DNA from: Halichondria panicea
Lineage: Eukaryota; Porifera; Demospongiae; Suberitida; Halichondriidae
Direction: 5' to 3'
NCBI RefSeq assembly: GCF_963675165.1
Contig: NC_087385.1
Location: forward strand, 5,539,412-5,603,411
Length of the DNA stretch: 64,000 nt
Shown here: positions 1-11,069 of the stretch, piece by piece
Position numbering within the stretch: the stretch's first letter is position 1
How the letters are laid out: the number at the start of each line of letters is the position of its first letter
Notes under the pieces: model-generated
What the model saw: only the letters and a program-made list of their open reading frames with translations
The model's database searches: none
Told to the model about the DNA's origin: nothing
Translations under genes and position numbers: made by a program

Positions 1-562
1 ATCTTCCTACACATGTATCAAGATCCAAGGCTTAAACTGAAAACCCCCTCCGGATGATACTCAGTGTGTCACAGTCAAAGTAAACATTGAGTTAGACATG
101 CTTATAGAACCGTTAATGTAACAACATGGGATCTGTATAATGAGTGTGTCTATCTCTCTAATACACGCTAAACTTGTTTATCCATCCACCCACAACATAC
201 ACTTCAACATATGCCTGCCTACACTACACAGCTAGCTAAGGGTGGGGCAGGTTAGATAATCTAATGAGAAACATAGCCCGAGATATGTAATAAACACAAC
301 ACATGAGCAATTGAGGGGGTGTTATGTAATAGATAACATGACAAACAAACTCTTGAGCTTTGACTTATGACACAGACTCAACAGAGAAAGCACAGAAATT
401 ACTTCATTGGGTAACAAATTACCCCACACAATGACACACTATTACATACGTATGTACATAATTATGACACTGTGTCTGAGCAGCTGTAATATTTATGGTC
501 AAGTACGCATTGGAAACATAAACATAGTAGTAGGATCGCAGACTATACACAGTGAACCATAC
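1..562. other. Non-coding left edge
   Basis: I see no convincing exon on either strand. The short open frames here have no usable splice junctions. If the minus-strand gene at 563-2112 is real, this is intron and its next exon lies outside the window. Confidence 0.5.
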
Positions 563-2112
563 CTGAAAGCTCCCGTGCTGCATGATAGAGCCCTCTTTTA
601 ATACTTCCATCTGTGTGTGTGAGTGTGAGTGTGTGTGTGTGCGTGTGTGTGTGTGTGCGTGCGTGTGTGTGTGTGTGTCACAATGTCAAGCTTATTGTGA
701 AAGTCTGATAGCAGCGAGAGTTGTCAAAACCCTATAGTGTATATAGTCTACACCGCACAGCCCACCTATCACACGCACCATCACCCACCCATCTAGAGTT
801 GTTTGTAGAATCAACACGATTGTTGTTCATAACACAATGCATAGTTTTTTACAATGGGGAAAAACTGTCAAAATTCACTAGTGACAGAGTGATAATGTAC
901 TGTTCATTTACAATGTACAGCAGAGAGTCAGAAGACAGGGAAAATTAAATTGCATCCCACTGTGCCAAGCTGACATTCGTGGTTTTCGGTACATGCACAT
1001 TTGACCACATAATCCCCATGCAACCTTGCTTTCAAGTTACTTACAGTATATACCTCAACAAATGTTACCCTTCCCATCAACGCCAATCTACCAACGAAAC
1101 CAAAAGCTCAATATAATAATATTATGTAAATTCACACACTCTATATATGACAAGGTGATTTGAAAGGTTTTCTATTGCACAGAAACCAGTGGGCGGTGAG
1201 AAGGTCACGTTAAACCTGCAAATTACACCTATGGATTACACCTTATGGAGAGGACTAATCACTATCCATCCAGCCCTCCCCCTAAGATATATTGCCTGTG
1301 GGGTGAGGGGGCATCAAATGCTCTAACGCCCACTCAACACACATGAGAGTGATCGTGAAACTTGATATACGTGTGTAACAGTGCACTTAACAGGTGCATC
1401 TAATCTTACAAGTGAGTAAACAACATTCCGCTAAGTATCTTTACTTAAGCTTTACAGCTACCGCTATATTATTATATACCGCGCACTACAGCGCACTACC
1501 ATAAAAAGCTTCAGGGTAAAATTAAAACCACCAAAGTGAGGTCACGAGTTACCATACAACGTACGTGTCTTTTCGAAGCATCTTTGGCTTCCATAACTTG
1601 TTCCCTACCATAGAAGCTACGACTGAATTGACCAAGGCAATCTATTAAACTTTAAACACTCTATTAATATGGAAAAGCCAACAATTGACATCGGCTTTTT
1701 ATAGCCTTTCGAGCTGCAACCTTGTACTTAACCACTTGGGGACTTGCCTCTAAAAGCAGATCCGAGTATATTAATGCATGGACAAGCATTGTACCCTTAT
1801 AGGATAATCTCTCCCGATTCTCACCTTGACTCCAGCAATTCTCTTGCTGTGATCTGCACTGATACTGATCTTTCTTTCCCTGCTCTTCCTCCTCTTTCTT
1901 ACACCACCCTCTTTCCCACTAGCAGGCTCCTTAGGGTCGGCTACTGCAGCAGTTCCTGCATCTTGCTCTGCTGGTTTCGTGTCGAACAGCTCATCCTCGC
2001 TCACTTGGTCAAGAATGTCCTCACTGGAGTCAGACACTATCAAAGAGTCCATGCTACTGTTGTTAGACTGGTCCGGGGGCACTGGGCTCAGACTGTGTAT
2101 AGAATCACTCAT
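563..2112 (-). CDS. 5' exons of a gene leaving the window; possibly PH-domain/diacylglycerol-kinase-like
   Basis: Two exons are proposed. Exon 1 (2112-1825, 96 codons from ATG) encodes a Ser/Asp/Glu-rich leader with a basic patch (RKRRKSRERK) and ends at a strong donor, AAG|GTGAGA. Exon 2 (610-563, 16 codons, phase 0 on both sides) reads MEVLKEGSIMQHGSFQ and has a CACAG acceptor and a CAG|GTATGG donor. The KEG...SFQ pattern ending just before an expected tryptophan resembles the first strand of PH domains, notably diacylglycerol kinase delta/eta; this identification is tentative. The remaining exons must lie left of position 1. The acidic leader is probably disordered. The start codon is clear, because no earlier in-frame ATG follows a stop except one 5 codons upstream (MPASN). 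The 3' end of the model is incomplete. Confidence 0.5.
611..1824. other. Intron of the left-edge gene; no gene seen
   Basis: This stretch lies between the two proposed minus-strand exons. It holds the TG microsatellite and AT-rich sequence with no coding segment that I can support. Confidence 0.45.
612..679. repeat. (TG)n microsatellite
   Basis: Imperfect TG/GT dinucleotide run with GC interruptions. On the minus strand it forms the CA-rich tract leading into the acceptor of the 563-610 exon. Confidence 0.9.
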
Positions 2113-2334
2113 GTTTGATGCTGGCAAATAGCTGATACCGCTAGTGTCTTTTGTATAATAAGTTTATGAGATGATCGCGAATTAATATACTGTTATTTGC
2201 AATAATGCGTGGGTAGGGCTCCTCAAGTAAAGATCGACAATGACAAAAATGACAAATTAATGGAATTTAGATAGACATCATAAATGAACTCATAATACAA
2301 ATGCTCACATACTATAAGCAGCTATTGTAAAAGT

Positions 2335-4212
2335 TCATAGGAGGTTGAACTCTTCAAGAACTCTTGCTTGCTCGTCAGTCTACAAGTACACACACATAAT
2401 AAAAATAATAATGTTAATGTTCACTATCATGTATTGAAAACAAGCGAAACAAGCTATGCCAGTCCCATTTCTTCTAACAAAGTCTGAGAACTCTTAGGAT
2501 TTTCTGTTTCCTGAAGTTGGAACATAACGTATTGATTTAGAAGAAAGGGATTGACATATAGTACACATACACACACCGAAAATGAAACAACAATCGTTTT
2601 ATAATAGAAGTGTGATGCTGACTACAGCGTAGCACTATGATACAAGGTGGTTGGTAAAATTCCATAATCTAAGGGCACACAGGGGGTAGTTTCCTGTCTG
2701 TCACTGGTCAACCCATGAAAGGAACCACTTCCTCTACGAGACAGACAGAGGTCACCTAAACAATTATAATACCTCCTGCAGCAGGTCCTGTGCTGTGATT
2801 GCTCTAATGATGTTCTTTTTGCTGGACTCCTGGATCTCACCACCTACCAGTAGCTCATCCAGCATGAAATATGCCTACAGGTGGTCATGTGTGTGATGAG
2901 TATGTGTGTGTATGTGGGTGGGTGTTCAATGGAACTATTCAGGTATTCATATTATTTAGCTATTTAGAGCTTTTTAAAGGTATATACAGTCGTTTATTTG
3001 CAAGAAGTGTATCAGCTCTGGTTGTCAGTGCAGTGTGTACAGGGTGAATCACCTACCTTCTCAAAGTTGAAGATAATGTCTAGTTCACAAACCTGTTGAC
3101 AGTGGGTGAGTATGTCAAATTACTTTCTTTGCACAATGTATCACTTACACTGCCAAAGTACTTGTCCAGAAGCTCCACATATCTGTGCAGTATCTCCAGC
3201 ACAATCAACTCATTGTCATCAGCGTCAATGGCACAGCAAAAGTAGAGGCTGGCATACCTGAAAAAATACAAAACGTAGCTGACCTGAGTTTATACAATTG
3301 TCATTATACGTGCAATTTCCACATACACTAGGATGAATAGGTAGGCATATTTATTCTAAATAAGGCGACAATAATTACGTTTTGGACTTTGTAAGAATGC
3401 GATAATTAATTTTATGTGCGAAATGTCCAAATGTCGCAAACAGTGGAACCTCTATATAACGGACACCATTGGGGAACAAGGTTTTGGCCGTTACAGAGAG
3501 GTGTCCGTTGTTGAGAAGTTTGCCCATATATATGCTTCATGAGCCAATTCCTGCTTCTAGCGAATCTTGGGACTCTACTAAATGCTTCTCTAGGTCTTAC
3601 AAGCTTTGAAAAGACTGAGCAGCTAGATCGTGCAAAAATGCACATCCTAGCAATCATTTTCTGCTGATCCAGTATGTGGCTGGCCGTTAAGGTGGATATT
3701 TTCTATTAAAAAGCAGTTCAGGGAGCAGAAAGGTGGTCGTTATACGGAATAGCGAGGTGGCCGTTCTTGGGGTTGTCTTCTATGGCAAGTACACGTGGCT
3801 GCAATCCGGGGACCTTAGCTTTTAGGCGCTATATACCCGATGGTCATTATTCAGGGGTGGTTGTTTCCACTGTATTTAGAGGACCGCCCTAATAAAATAC
3901 GGTATATGAATATTAAATTGAGTGTGTACATATGAAGGGTGGATACGTATCAGTGTTAAGTCAGCACCGCACCTCTTGTACACTATCTTCTGATCCTTGT
4001 ATTCTAGGATGTTACACATCTTAGACTTCCTGGCGAGGATGGTTGAGACGAGCTCTCGCTGTATCTTTTTCTTTTCTCTCACTTGAAAGGCCTGGTACCA
4101 CTTTTGTAGCCTGACCTTCCCCTGGCGACTGAACAGTAGCACGTATTGAATCTACAGTTGGAGGGTACTATTAATCCAGCAGCCTGGATTTAATACAATT
4201 GGAACTCACCAT
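2335..4212 (-). CDS. AP1S: AP-1 clathrin adaptor complex sigma subunit
   Basis: Small (sigma) chain of the AP-1 adaptor, which sorts cargo into clathrin vesicles at the trans-Golgi network and endosomes. Six coding exons: 4212-4210 (ATG only), 4151-3973, 3257-3149, 3092-3057, 2874-2773 and 2379-2335. Together they give 157 aa, the normal family length. The protein shows the family landmarks in order: [15 protein letters not shown], the [12 protein letters not shown] segment, [34 protein letters not shown] and [21 protein letters not shown] and KKNI point to the AP-1 rather than the AP-2 sigma type. The start codon is cut off from the rest by an intron placed directly after it. A two-codon upstream ORF (ATG ACG TAG, 4257-4249) lies in the presumed 5' leader. 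A short inverted-repeat element sits in intron 2. The left-edge gene follows in tandem 223 bp downstream. Confidence 0.95.
3441..3872. mobile_element. MITE-like element in AP1S intron 2
   Basis: The ends match as an inverted repeat, CAGTGGAA...TTCCACTG, flanked by A/TA. The interior has several degenerate copies of a 'gtgtccgttatata'-like theme and no transposase. The CAG-start with GAACCTC resembles the elements at 28131-28397 and 63450-63625, consistent with a pogo/Tc1-type non-autonomous family (inference). Confidence 0.55.
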
Positions 4213-4684
4213 CTTCTTTTTAGCCTTCTCTGTGTTTATTATTATAGTCTACGTCATACGTTCGGTGCGGCTTATTTTCAAGACGAAAGAACTAATGATT
4301 GTTGATTCATTGCTGCAGTGCAGTACATGTAATGACATTGTGTACGTATATAAACAAAGAATAGTTCATTAAAAACTCTCTCTTGTTAGTTTTAAGAAGG
4401 GCAACAGTTGCATTTTGTCTCTGCAGTAACGGTGACTTCCACGCCGAGAGCATTCCTGATCACCTCAAGACGCTTTGTGTTTTGTCCGTTGCCAGAGAAC
4501 GGAGCAAAGAAGCAGCAGCAGTTGCAGAGGAAGCTGAGTGGACACCATGCTGGAATCAGGCCAGAGGAGAAGGACACACTCTCAGCTCTGGTCATCCCTG
4601 CAGGGCAAAGCAGAAGACACTGTCAAATTATAAATTACTAATACATAAAGTTTAGCACGGAACTGAACAAGGAGGGAGGCTGCA

Positions 4685-4690
4685 TTTATT
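4685..4690 (-). terminator. Polyadenylation signal of the 133-aa gene
   Basis: AATAAA on the minus strand, starting 4 nt after the stop codon of the gene at 4695-5351. Confidence 0.5.
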
Positions 4691-4694
4691 AAAA

Positions 4695-5351
4695 TTATGA
4701 AAACTTATAGCTTCTCTGTGTGTGTGAACCATCATCACCTGGCTCATCTCCAGTGTAGAAGCGGACCTCGACTACATCCAGCCAGTTGCAGCCTTGAGTG
4801 AATTGGAAGATCTCAACGTAACCTCTGGACTTGTCCACCTGCCAGCAATAATCCATATATGGCTGAGTTATTACTGATATTCATAAACAGATTAATTAAA
4901 ATAAACAAATGCCTGACACACCTTGTATACAATGCACACAGATGGATCCATTAGTGTCGTACGGTACCTTATGCACTTCCATCAGCTCAGCCTTATCGTA
5001 ATCCTCCACACCATCAACCAGCTTATCCAGTGCCTGGGCAGGATCCATCTTGATGAGCCATGTCTCTCTGGCCATGTGCAAGTTGCGTAGTCCTGGCACC
5101 CACATCGCGGGTCTAAGGCAGGCTTGACAAGGAGCCTGGGCCCTGGCTATCTGACACACGGGACGAACCACTCTGTTGGAGGCAGCCTTCGGCTCCTCTA
5201 TTGTCAACCTAGTACGATAAACAAAACAGTTGTTATAATATTGGGTAGCTATGGTAATTGTAAGCTAATACAATGGCTACAAATGACATTATAGCCATTG
5301 TCAATGTCATGATTGTCTATATTACAATCTATACCTTTCTGCACGAGACAT
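4695..5351 (-). CDS. Uncharacterised 133-aa protein
   Basis: I do not recognise this protein. Three exons in phase: 5351-5335, 5208-4968 and 4838-4695. The product begins MSRAERLTIEEPKAASNR and ends HTQRSYKFS. It is hydrophilic, has no signal peptide or membrane segment, and carries a cysteine cluster (C-x9-C-x2-C, residues about 23-36). An acidic stretch (DGVEDYDKAEL) precedes a C-terminal beta-like part with GYVEIFQF and WLDVVEVRFY. An in-frame stop without an ATG precedes the start, which sits in GAGGAAATGT. The last exon could instead join from a donor 21 nt further on. The gene is divergent from beta-arrestin, with 229 bp between the start codons, so they may share a promoter. The C-terminal part has a faint look of DUF1499 proteins, which I do not trust without a search. 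A further upstream exon at 5860-5733 is possible. Confidence 0.7.
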
Positions 5352-5580
5352 TTCCTCAGTTTCACAAGCTCCAGGGGATGCAAAACAATGCAAAAGCAGC
5401 TACAGTGCAGTACAGGCTCCAGAGTAAAGCCAAGCATGCAAGGGAGGTGATCACTTCCAGGTTTCTTTAGTGTGGGCCACCACGCCCATCTTGCAATCAA
5501 GGAACTGAGATACTGGAGCTAGCTAGCTAGCTATATTATACTGTACCGGTGGCTAGCTGAGCTAAAAGAATCAACTAGAT

Positions 5581-8574
5581 ATGGCAGAAGTTGGTGCACT
5601 GCCTGAAGAGAAGCAGAGCCTTATGGCCGGAGAAGAGAAACCAGTGGAAAAGAAAAAGAAAGATGATGGAACTAGGCAAGTATCACACTAGCTAGTAATA
5701 ATATTATTTCATAATCTAGTAGTAGGAGCTACCTTTGGTGACTGTTAATGGAGGTTGGCTGGTCTTGAATAGCTTGTTCTCCATTGCCTGAGGCTGGTTG
5801 TAATGTGACCTCAGTGATTGAGTCTTGTGGTCGGGTTTGATCTTCTGTAGCTGTACTCATCGTATTAATATAGCACTGTCAACTACTAGTCTCTTGATAG
5901 CTTGAGTACTTGACTGACTGTAGTGTTGTCTGTGTGGCCCTACCCTTACATAGAGATGTTGGTTTGGCGAGTATTGCTAGATATGACCATACTTCCTTTG
6001 AAGGGGGCTTGAAGGGCTTCCACTGCTTCAGTACGACTGTAAACACTGAGCTCATGTACGTACGTACGTATATAGCCGGAGCCAGTATTGAGATGGTGTA
6101 TTGTAGATTGTGTAATACCGTTAGGAAATGCATTACCGGTTACTATTGCATATGATTATGTAGAAGAAGTGATATTAATTAACCTGCCAATGTACTCATT
6201 GTAACTGTGATTGCATGCCAATAGTATGGAATGTGTTTGGTGCCTTTTGATGTGGCCTTGGGGGTCTTAACACCGTGTTAATAATGAACGATTTAATTGT
6301 TATTTTAAAGTTTCATTGCATTCAGGGAAAACATACCTTCTGAACTTTAAACTCATTGTTAAATATCGAGCTTCTACAAAGATACCCATTGTAATACCTT
6401 GTTGACCTTTGAGAATCTGGACACACTCAGGTTTCACGTTTACACACTGTTACACGATTAGGAACTATAGATATTATATATACACCTATCATTTGTAAAC
6501 TGATCCAGTCGGCTTGACAATCGTGTAATTGTGTACGAGCTTTATGCCATCTATTATGCTATAGATACCGTAGAGATACTATTACATGCACGTTTAGTGT
6601 GTCCTAGCTCCATTGGCGCTTAACTGGTGTGGATTCATACATCACTTTGCATGCCACCAATCGGCAGATCTTAGCCAGGAAAAATTATCCCACACACATT
6701 TACCGGTTATTATTATAACTACAACCTTTTACAGTTCTTTTAATTCCTCCAATCCAGAGTCTTTAAGAAGTCATCTCCAAATGGAAAGGTATAGCTAGCT
6801 AGCTCTAGCTATGCTCTTTAACCGACACATGAGATGCAATTTTATTCAATGCTGCAGATTACTGTTTATGTTGGTCGGAGAGATTTTGTTGATCACATGA
6901 CGACTGTGGATCCTGTTGGTAAATCACATGACTTTACACTCATCCTATTGTGTTATATTATACGTGTATCACCTTCTAGATGGTGTTGTTCTCATTGATC
7001 CGGACTACTTCACCAAAGATGGAAAGAAAGATCGAAAAGGTCAGTAGATGTGTTGACTTGTTAAGCTTACGAATTGTTAATGATGCTTGATGGTGAATGT
7101 TCGGGGTGCGTGAAATTTTGAAAACATGCGTGGAGACCTAATCACAATGTGTTCCTGACCACACCCCTCTCCTGTGCAGTGTTTGCTCAGGTGGTAGCCG
7201 GGTTTAGGTATGGGAGGGATGACCTCGATGTACTCGGTCTTAACTTCAGGAGAGATCTAATTGATGTAAGTCAATTTCCATAATTATAGAGCTGCTGAAA
7301 TACGTATGGGTAAATGAATCTCAGTGTTATACTAAGCACAAAATTCCCATTAATCAATAAATTAGCACCAGAGTGTATTCACAAAATGTGCTAAAGGATC
7401 GTGTGAAACTGAGAGCTACCATAGCAAAATCATCTTATGATAATGGACATTCATTACATAACTCCCTCCCCTCAGGAGCGTATTCAGGTGTACCCTCCCC
7501 CTGAGACGAATGAGCCACAGCTGGTCACACTGCTACAAGTCAGACTACTCAAGAAACTGGGAAGAAATGCTTACCCGTTCACATTTAGTGTAAGTGCAAT
7601 GGCAGCACAGTGCCTTAATTGGTAAAGGTCAATGCTAACTAAACTATCCCCTTTGCAGCTCAAGCCTGGTCTTCCTTCTTCAGTCACTCTTCAGCCAGCT
7701 CAAGGAGATGTTGAAAAGGTATTTGTTTTGCATAGATTTTCCGTATACACGTACAGGTAGTTGCCAAAAGAGTAGTGAATGAAGACAAAACATTAAATTT
7801 GTCAACTATCGGAGCCGGCTTGTTATAGTCTTATCACAGCTGGCCAGTTGGTCTAGTGGCATGATTCTCGCTTAGGGTGCGAGAGGTCCCGGGTTCGACT
7901 CCCGGACTGGCCCTCTTTTTTTTACTTGTTTTATACTTGCGCTAAAATTTTACTTGTTTAACCTCATATTTTCCCATTCCAGCCTTGTGGAGTAGATTTT
8001 GTTCTCCGATGCTATGTAGCCAAATCTGAAGAGAACAAAATGGAAAAGAGAAATTCTGTACGGTTAGCAATCAAGAAAATCACACATGCTCCAGCCGACA
8101 AAACAGAAAGGGTAAGTGTGAATATACCATAGTTTTTCTTTCCGTAAATTTGATTGGATTTTCTTTTTTCCTATATAGCCCACAATTGACGTAACCAAGG
8201 AGTTTATGCTGAGCTCTCATCCTCTCATTGTGGAGGCCAATCTCGACAAAGGCGTAAGTCATTTTGCCCAGTGACTGCAGGGTTCCTTCAGGGGGAAATG
8301 CGAGTACTAAAGTTATGCAATTTAAATTCAAAAATGGTACCCCCTCCTAAAAGTTTAGGTTTTAAGTCCCCTCTTGGAAATATCCTGAGATATCCCCTGA
8401 ACTGGTTGTTATAGTTATGTTGAATACTCTTACAGACGTATCATCATGGTGAAACCATCAAAGTAAATGTGGCCATTGCAAACAGATCCAGCAAGACCAT
8501 CAAGAAGGTCAAAGTACAAGGTAGGTAAAGATGATGATAATTATGCAACTCCACATTAAACTTCATCCTGACAT

Positions 8575-8638
<64 letters not shown>

Positions 8639-10141
8639 TCTAGTTCGTCAGTTTGCAGCAATTTGTATGTTTGCTCAGACAGAGTACAAGTGTGCAGTAG
8701 CTCATATTGAATCAGAGTGAGTTGTTACACAGCTTTCAGAAAAACCCAAAATCAGTGTAATTGGACAAGCCAAACTCAATGGCTGTTTAAAATCACACTT
8801 CCCCCACCCCTACAGTGAAGGGTTCCCAGTGCATACGGGAGGCTCACTGCAGAGGAGCTACGACATCACCCCATTGCTCAAGGATAACAGGGTGAGTATA
8901 CAATATCTGTAGCGATACTGATCGACTGTGTACACAACTACAAGTATTGTACTGGAGTATTGTGTTATCCAGGACAAGAGAGGGTTGGCTTTGGATGGTC
9001 AAATAAAGCACGAAGATACTTGCTTAGCCTCGTCTACATTGTAAGTAAACTTAACTCCCCCCCACCCACACACACATTTTTTACAACTGAACATACTCTC
9101 CATCAACACCCCCCCCCCCACACACACACACACAGCATTCCTGAGGATCCTTCACTGGATCCACGAGAAGTGCGAGAGAGAATGGGAATTGTCGTCCATT
9201 ATACTGTCAAAGTTCGCTGTGTAGTCTCATTTGGAGGGTAAATAAACTCTTCCATTGCACATTTTAAACTAAGCTCTCAGATATATACAATGCGTGCTAA
9301 CAAAGTCTTTATGTACAATTCCTCATAAGCTCACAAATGTACATAAATTCTTAATAATGGTCATGGAACTGTACACCCTTACACAGAGACCTGACACTGG
9401 AGCTACCGTTCACTCTCACACACCCCAAGCCGAGGCCAGTCATCTCTCAGATGATCACCTTCCCTCAGTATCCGGCCACACCCACTACACCTACGGCTGA
9501 CGAGATAGAAGAGGGTGGGGTCAAGGGTGAGCAGACAGCAGGAGCTTTACCTCCTCTGCTCACGAGACCAAGCCTCGCATCAGTACACGATGCTATTGAT
9601 CACAACCTCATCAACTTTGACACGTAAGATCACCTCTACTCTGTATACAGTAGACTATACCACTCATGCACTTAATGGTAGATAATGATATAATTACACC
9701 TTAGCCACACATGCATATATAGCAATGCATGCACAATGTGAACAATTCAACAATAATTAGCCCAACCAATGACAGACTTTGTGTACTCTTTAGCTACTGC
9801 ATAAGCTGCAGGTATATCATATACCGTGTAACTAGTACCTTATACTACTGCATAAGCTGCAGGTATATCATATACCGTATAACTAGTACCTTATACTACT
9901 GCATAAGCTGCAGGTATATCATATACCGTATAACTAGTACCTTATACTACTGTACAGTGTTTTTCTATATACCATACGTATCTCTGTGTATCGACTACTT
10001 AATTATCACTCGATATGCACGCACTCATTCACATGCAGGGAGGAAGTTGCTGAAGATGGGGACAATGATTTTGTGTTTGAAGAGTTTGTTCGGTTACGAG
10101 TGGCCGGAGTAGAGGAAGGAAATAACGAAACAGAAGCATAA
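5581..10141 (+). CDS. ARRB: Beta-arrestin
   Basis: Cytosolic adaptor that binds phosphorylated GPCRs, uncouples G proteins and links receptors to clathrin. Sixteen exons: 5581-5675, 6758-6788, 6858-6918, 6980-7039, 7180-7265, 7476-7589, 7659-7718, 7983-8111, 8179-8253, 8436-8520, 8644-8716, 8816-8891, 8973-9040, 9136-9237, 9387-9623 and 10039-10141. They add up exactly to 484 aa plus stop. Landmarks: VFKKSSPNGK and the VDPVDGVVLIDPDYF strand (N-domain); KRNSVRLAIKK (phosphate sensor); LALDGQIKHEDT (polar-core Asp); LINFD (clathrin box near residue 450); and FEEFVRLR, the FxxFxxxR AP2-appendage motif at the tail. The first 28 residues are a Lys/Glu-rich extension compared with vertebrate arrestins. 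Intron 1 uses a GC donor (AG|GCAAGT), the only join that restores GTRVFKK. A tRNA gene lies in intron 7. The 3' end converges on DHRS12, 213 bp away. Confidence 0.96.
5733..5860 (-). other. Possible antisense coding exon inside beta-arrestin intron 1
   Basis: Open from ATG (5860) for 42 codons, MSTATEDQTRPQDSITEV..., with ordinary protein-like composition, ending at a good donor CAAAG|GTAGCT. It could be the first exon of the gene at 4695-5351, but the phase (2) does not join cleanly to that gene's known exons. It may therefore belong to an alternative or non-coding transcript. Confidence 0.3.
7842..7913 (+). tRNA. tRNA-Pro(AGG): tRNA-Pro (anticodon AGG)
   Basis: A 72-nt cloverleaf. The 7-bp acceptor stem GGCCAGT (7842-7848) pairs with ACTGGCC (7906-7912), followed by discriminator C. 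The D arm contains TGGTCTAGTGG (A box), the anticodon arm TCTCGCTTAGGGTGCGAGA carries loop anticodon AGG, and the T arm has GGTTCGACTCC (B box). An oligo-T Pol III terminator starts at 7916. No intron and no encoded CCA. It lies in intron 7 of beta-arrestin on the same strand. Confidence 0.97.
8576..8637. repeat. (CA)n microsatellite
   Basis: Nearly pure CA run of about 60 bp ending 6 bp before the acceptor of beta-arrestin exon 11, where it takes the place of a polypyrimidine tract. Confidence 0.95.
9795..9950. repeat. 51-bp tandem repeat, 3 copies, in the last beta-arrestin intron
   Basis: Three nearly identical 51-bp units starting TACTGCATAAGC. Each contains the palindrome GGTATATCATATACC. 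The open frame through it encodes a repetitive peptide only because the unit length is a multiple of three, so it is not a gene. Confidence 0.9.
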
Positions 10142-10354
10142 AAACACTACTCCGTTCATTATTATACTCCAACTAAACCAGCCGTGTGTATTTTCAATAC
10201 ATGACCGTCATATATTTTTGTATAACTATACATGTATAGATCTAGCTGTAAACTTAATGAGATAATAATTGGTCTTGCTATTAAATTTACCATCATTAAT
10301 GAGTTAATTAAACAGGATTAAAACGAAATTCTCTCACGAATTATCATAATTATG

Positions 10355-11013
10355 TCAGTTGCTTCTGAACCTAGAGGCTACTTGCTCCAGTCTGGTCATG
10401 AACAGGTTCTCTTCCTCTGTTGTGGACTGAGTCCAAGCCATCGTCAAGTGCTGAGCAACCGCTTGACGGTCTGAACATAATTATAGAAAATGACCATTGT
10501 GAATGATAAACCAGTACTACACAGTACTAATAGTACGCAATACACTATTATTACACTAGTACTGGATTAATTAACTAAAGGTGTTGTAAGTACTATCAAG
10601 AGTGCATATACAATTCCTATAGCAACTCGTACACAATATAAGTATATCATGATCAATGTACCTTGGTAGAACGCTCCATTAGTCATCCCCTTGGCGATAC
10701 ACAGCCAGACGATGGTGTCGGCCCCTTGTGCTGGAGTCCGTAGTCTACTCTCTAGTCTTGCATGAAAGTCTGGCATTGACTGTTGCACAGCTGCAGTACA
10801 CAGATGAGGTAACATACTTATAATATTGATATGGACACTGTGTAGGTACTTAGGGAAGAAAGGGAGAGATTGGAGGATATTGGAAAGGGGGGATAGTGGG
10901 AAGGGGATATTGGTACCTGGTGTATCAGCCCATCCCGGGTGCATGGTATAGAACTTGACTTTTTCATTTGACTCTGCCCATTTCCTGGTCATCACCACTT
11001 GCTGCCGCTGCAT

Positions 11014-11069
<56 letters not shown>

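Noticed and set aside
8444-8638. Cys/Val-repeat open frame on the minus strand
   Set aside because: It is a CA microsatellite read in frame, next to beta-arrestin exon 11.
9729-10112. 127-codon open frame with repeated YYCISCRYIIYR peptide
   Set aside because: Produced by the 51-bp tandem repeat (a multiple of three) in the last beta-arrestin intron; the beta-arrestin exon 16 overlaps it in another frame.
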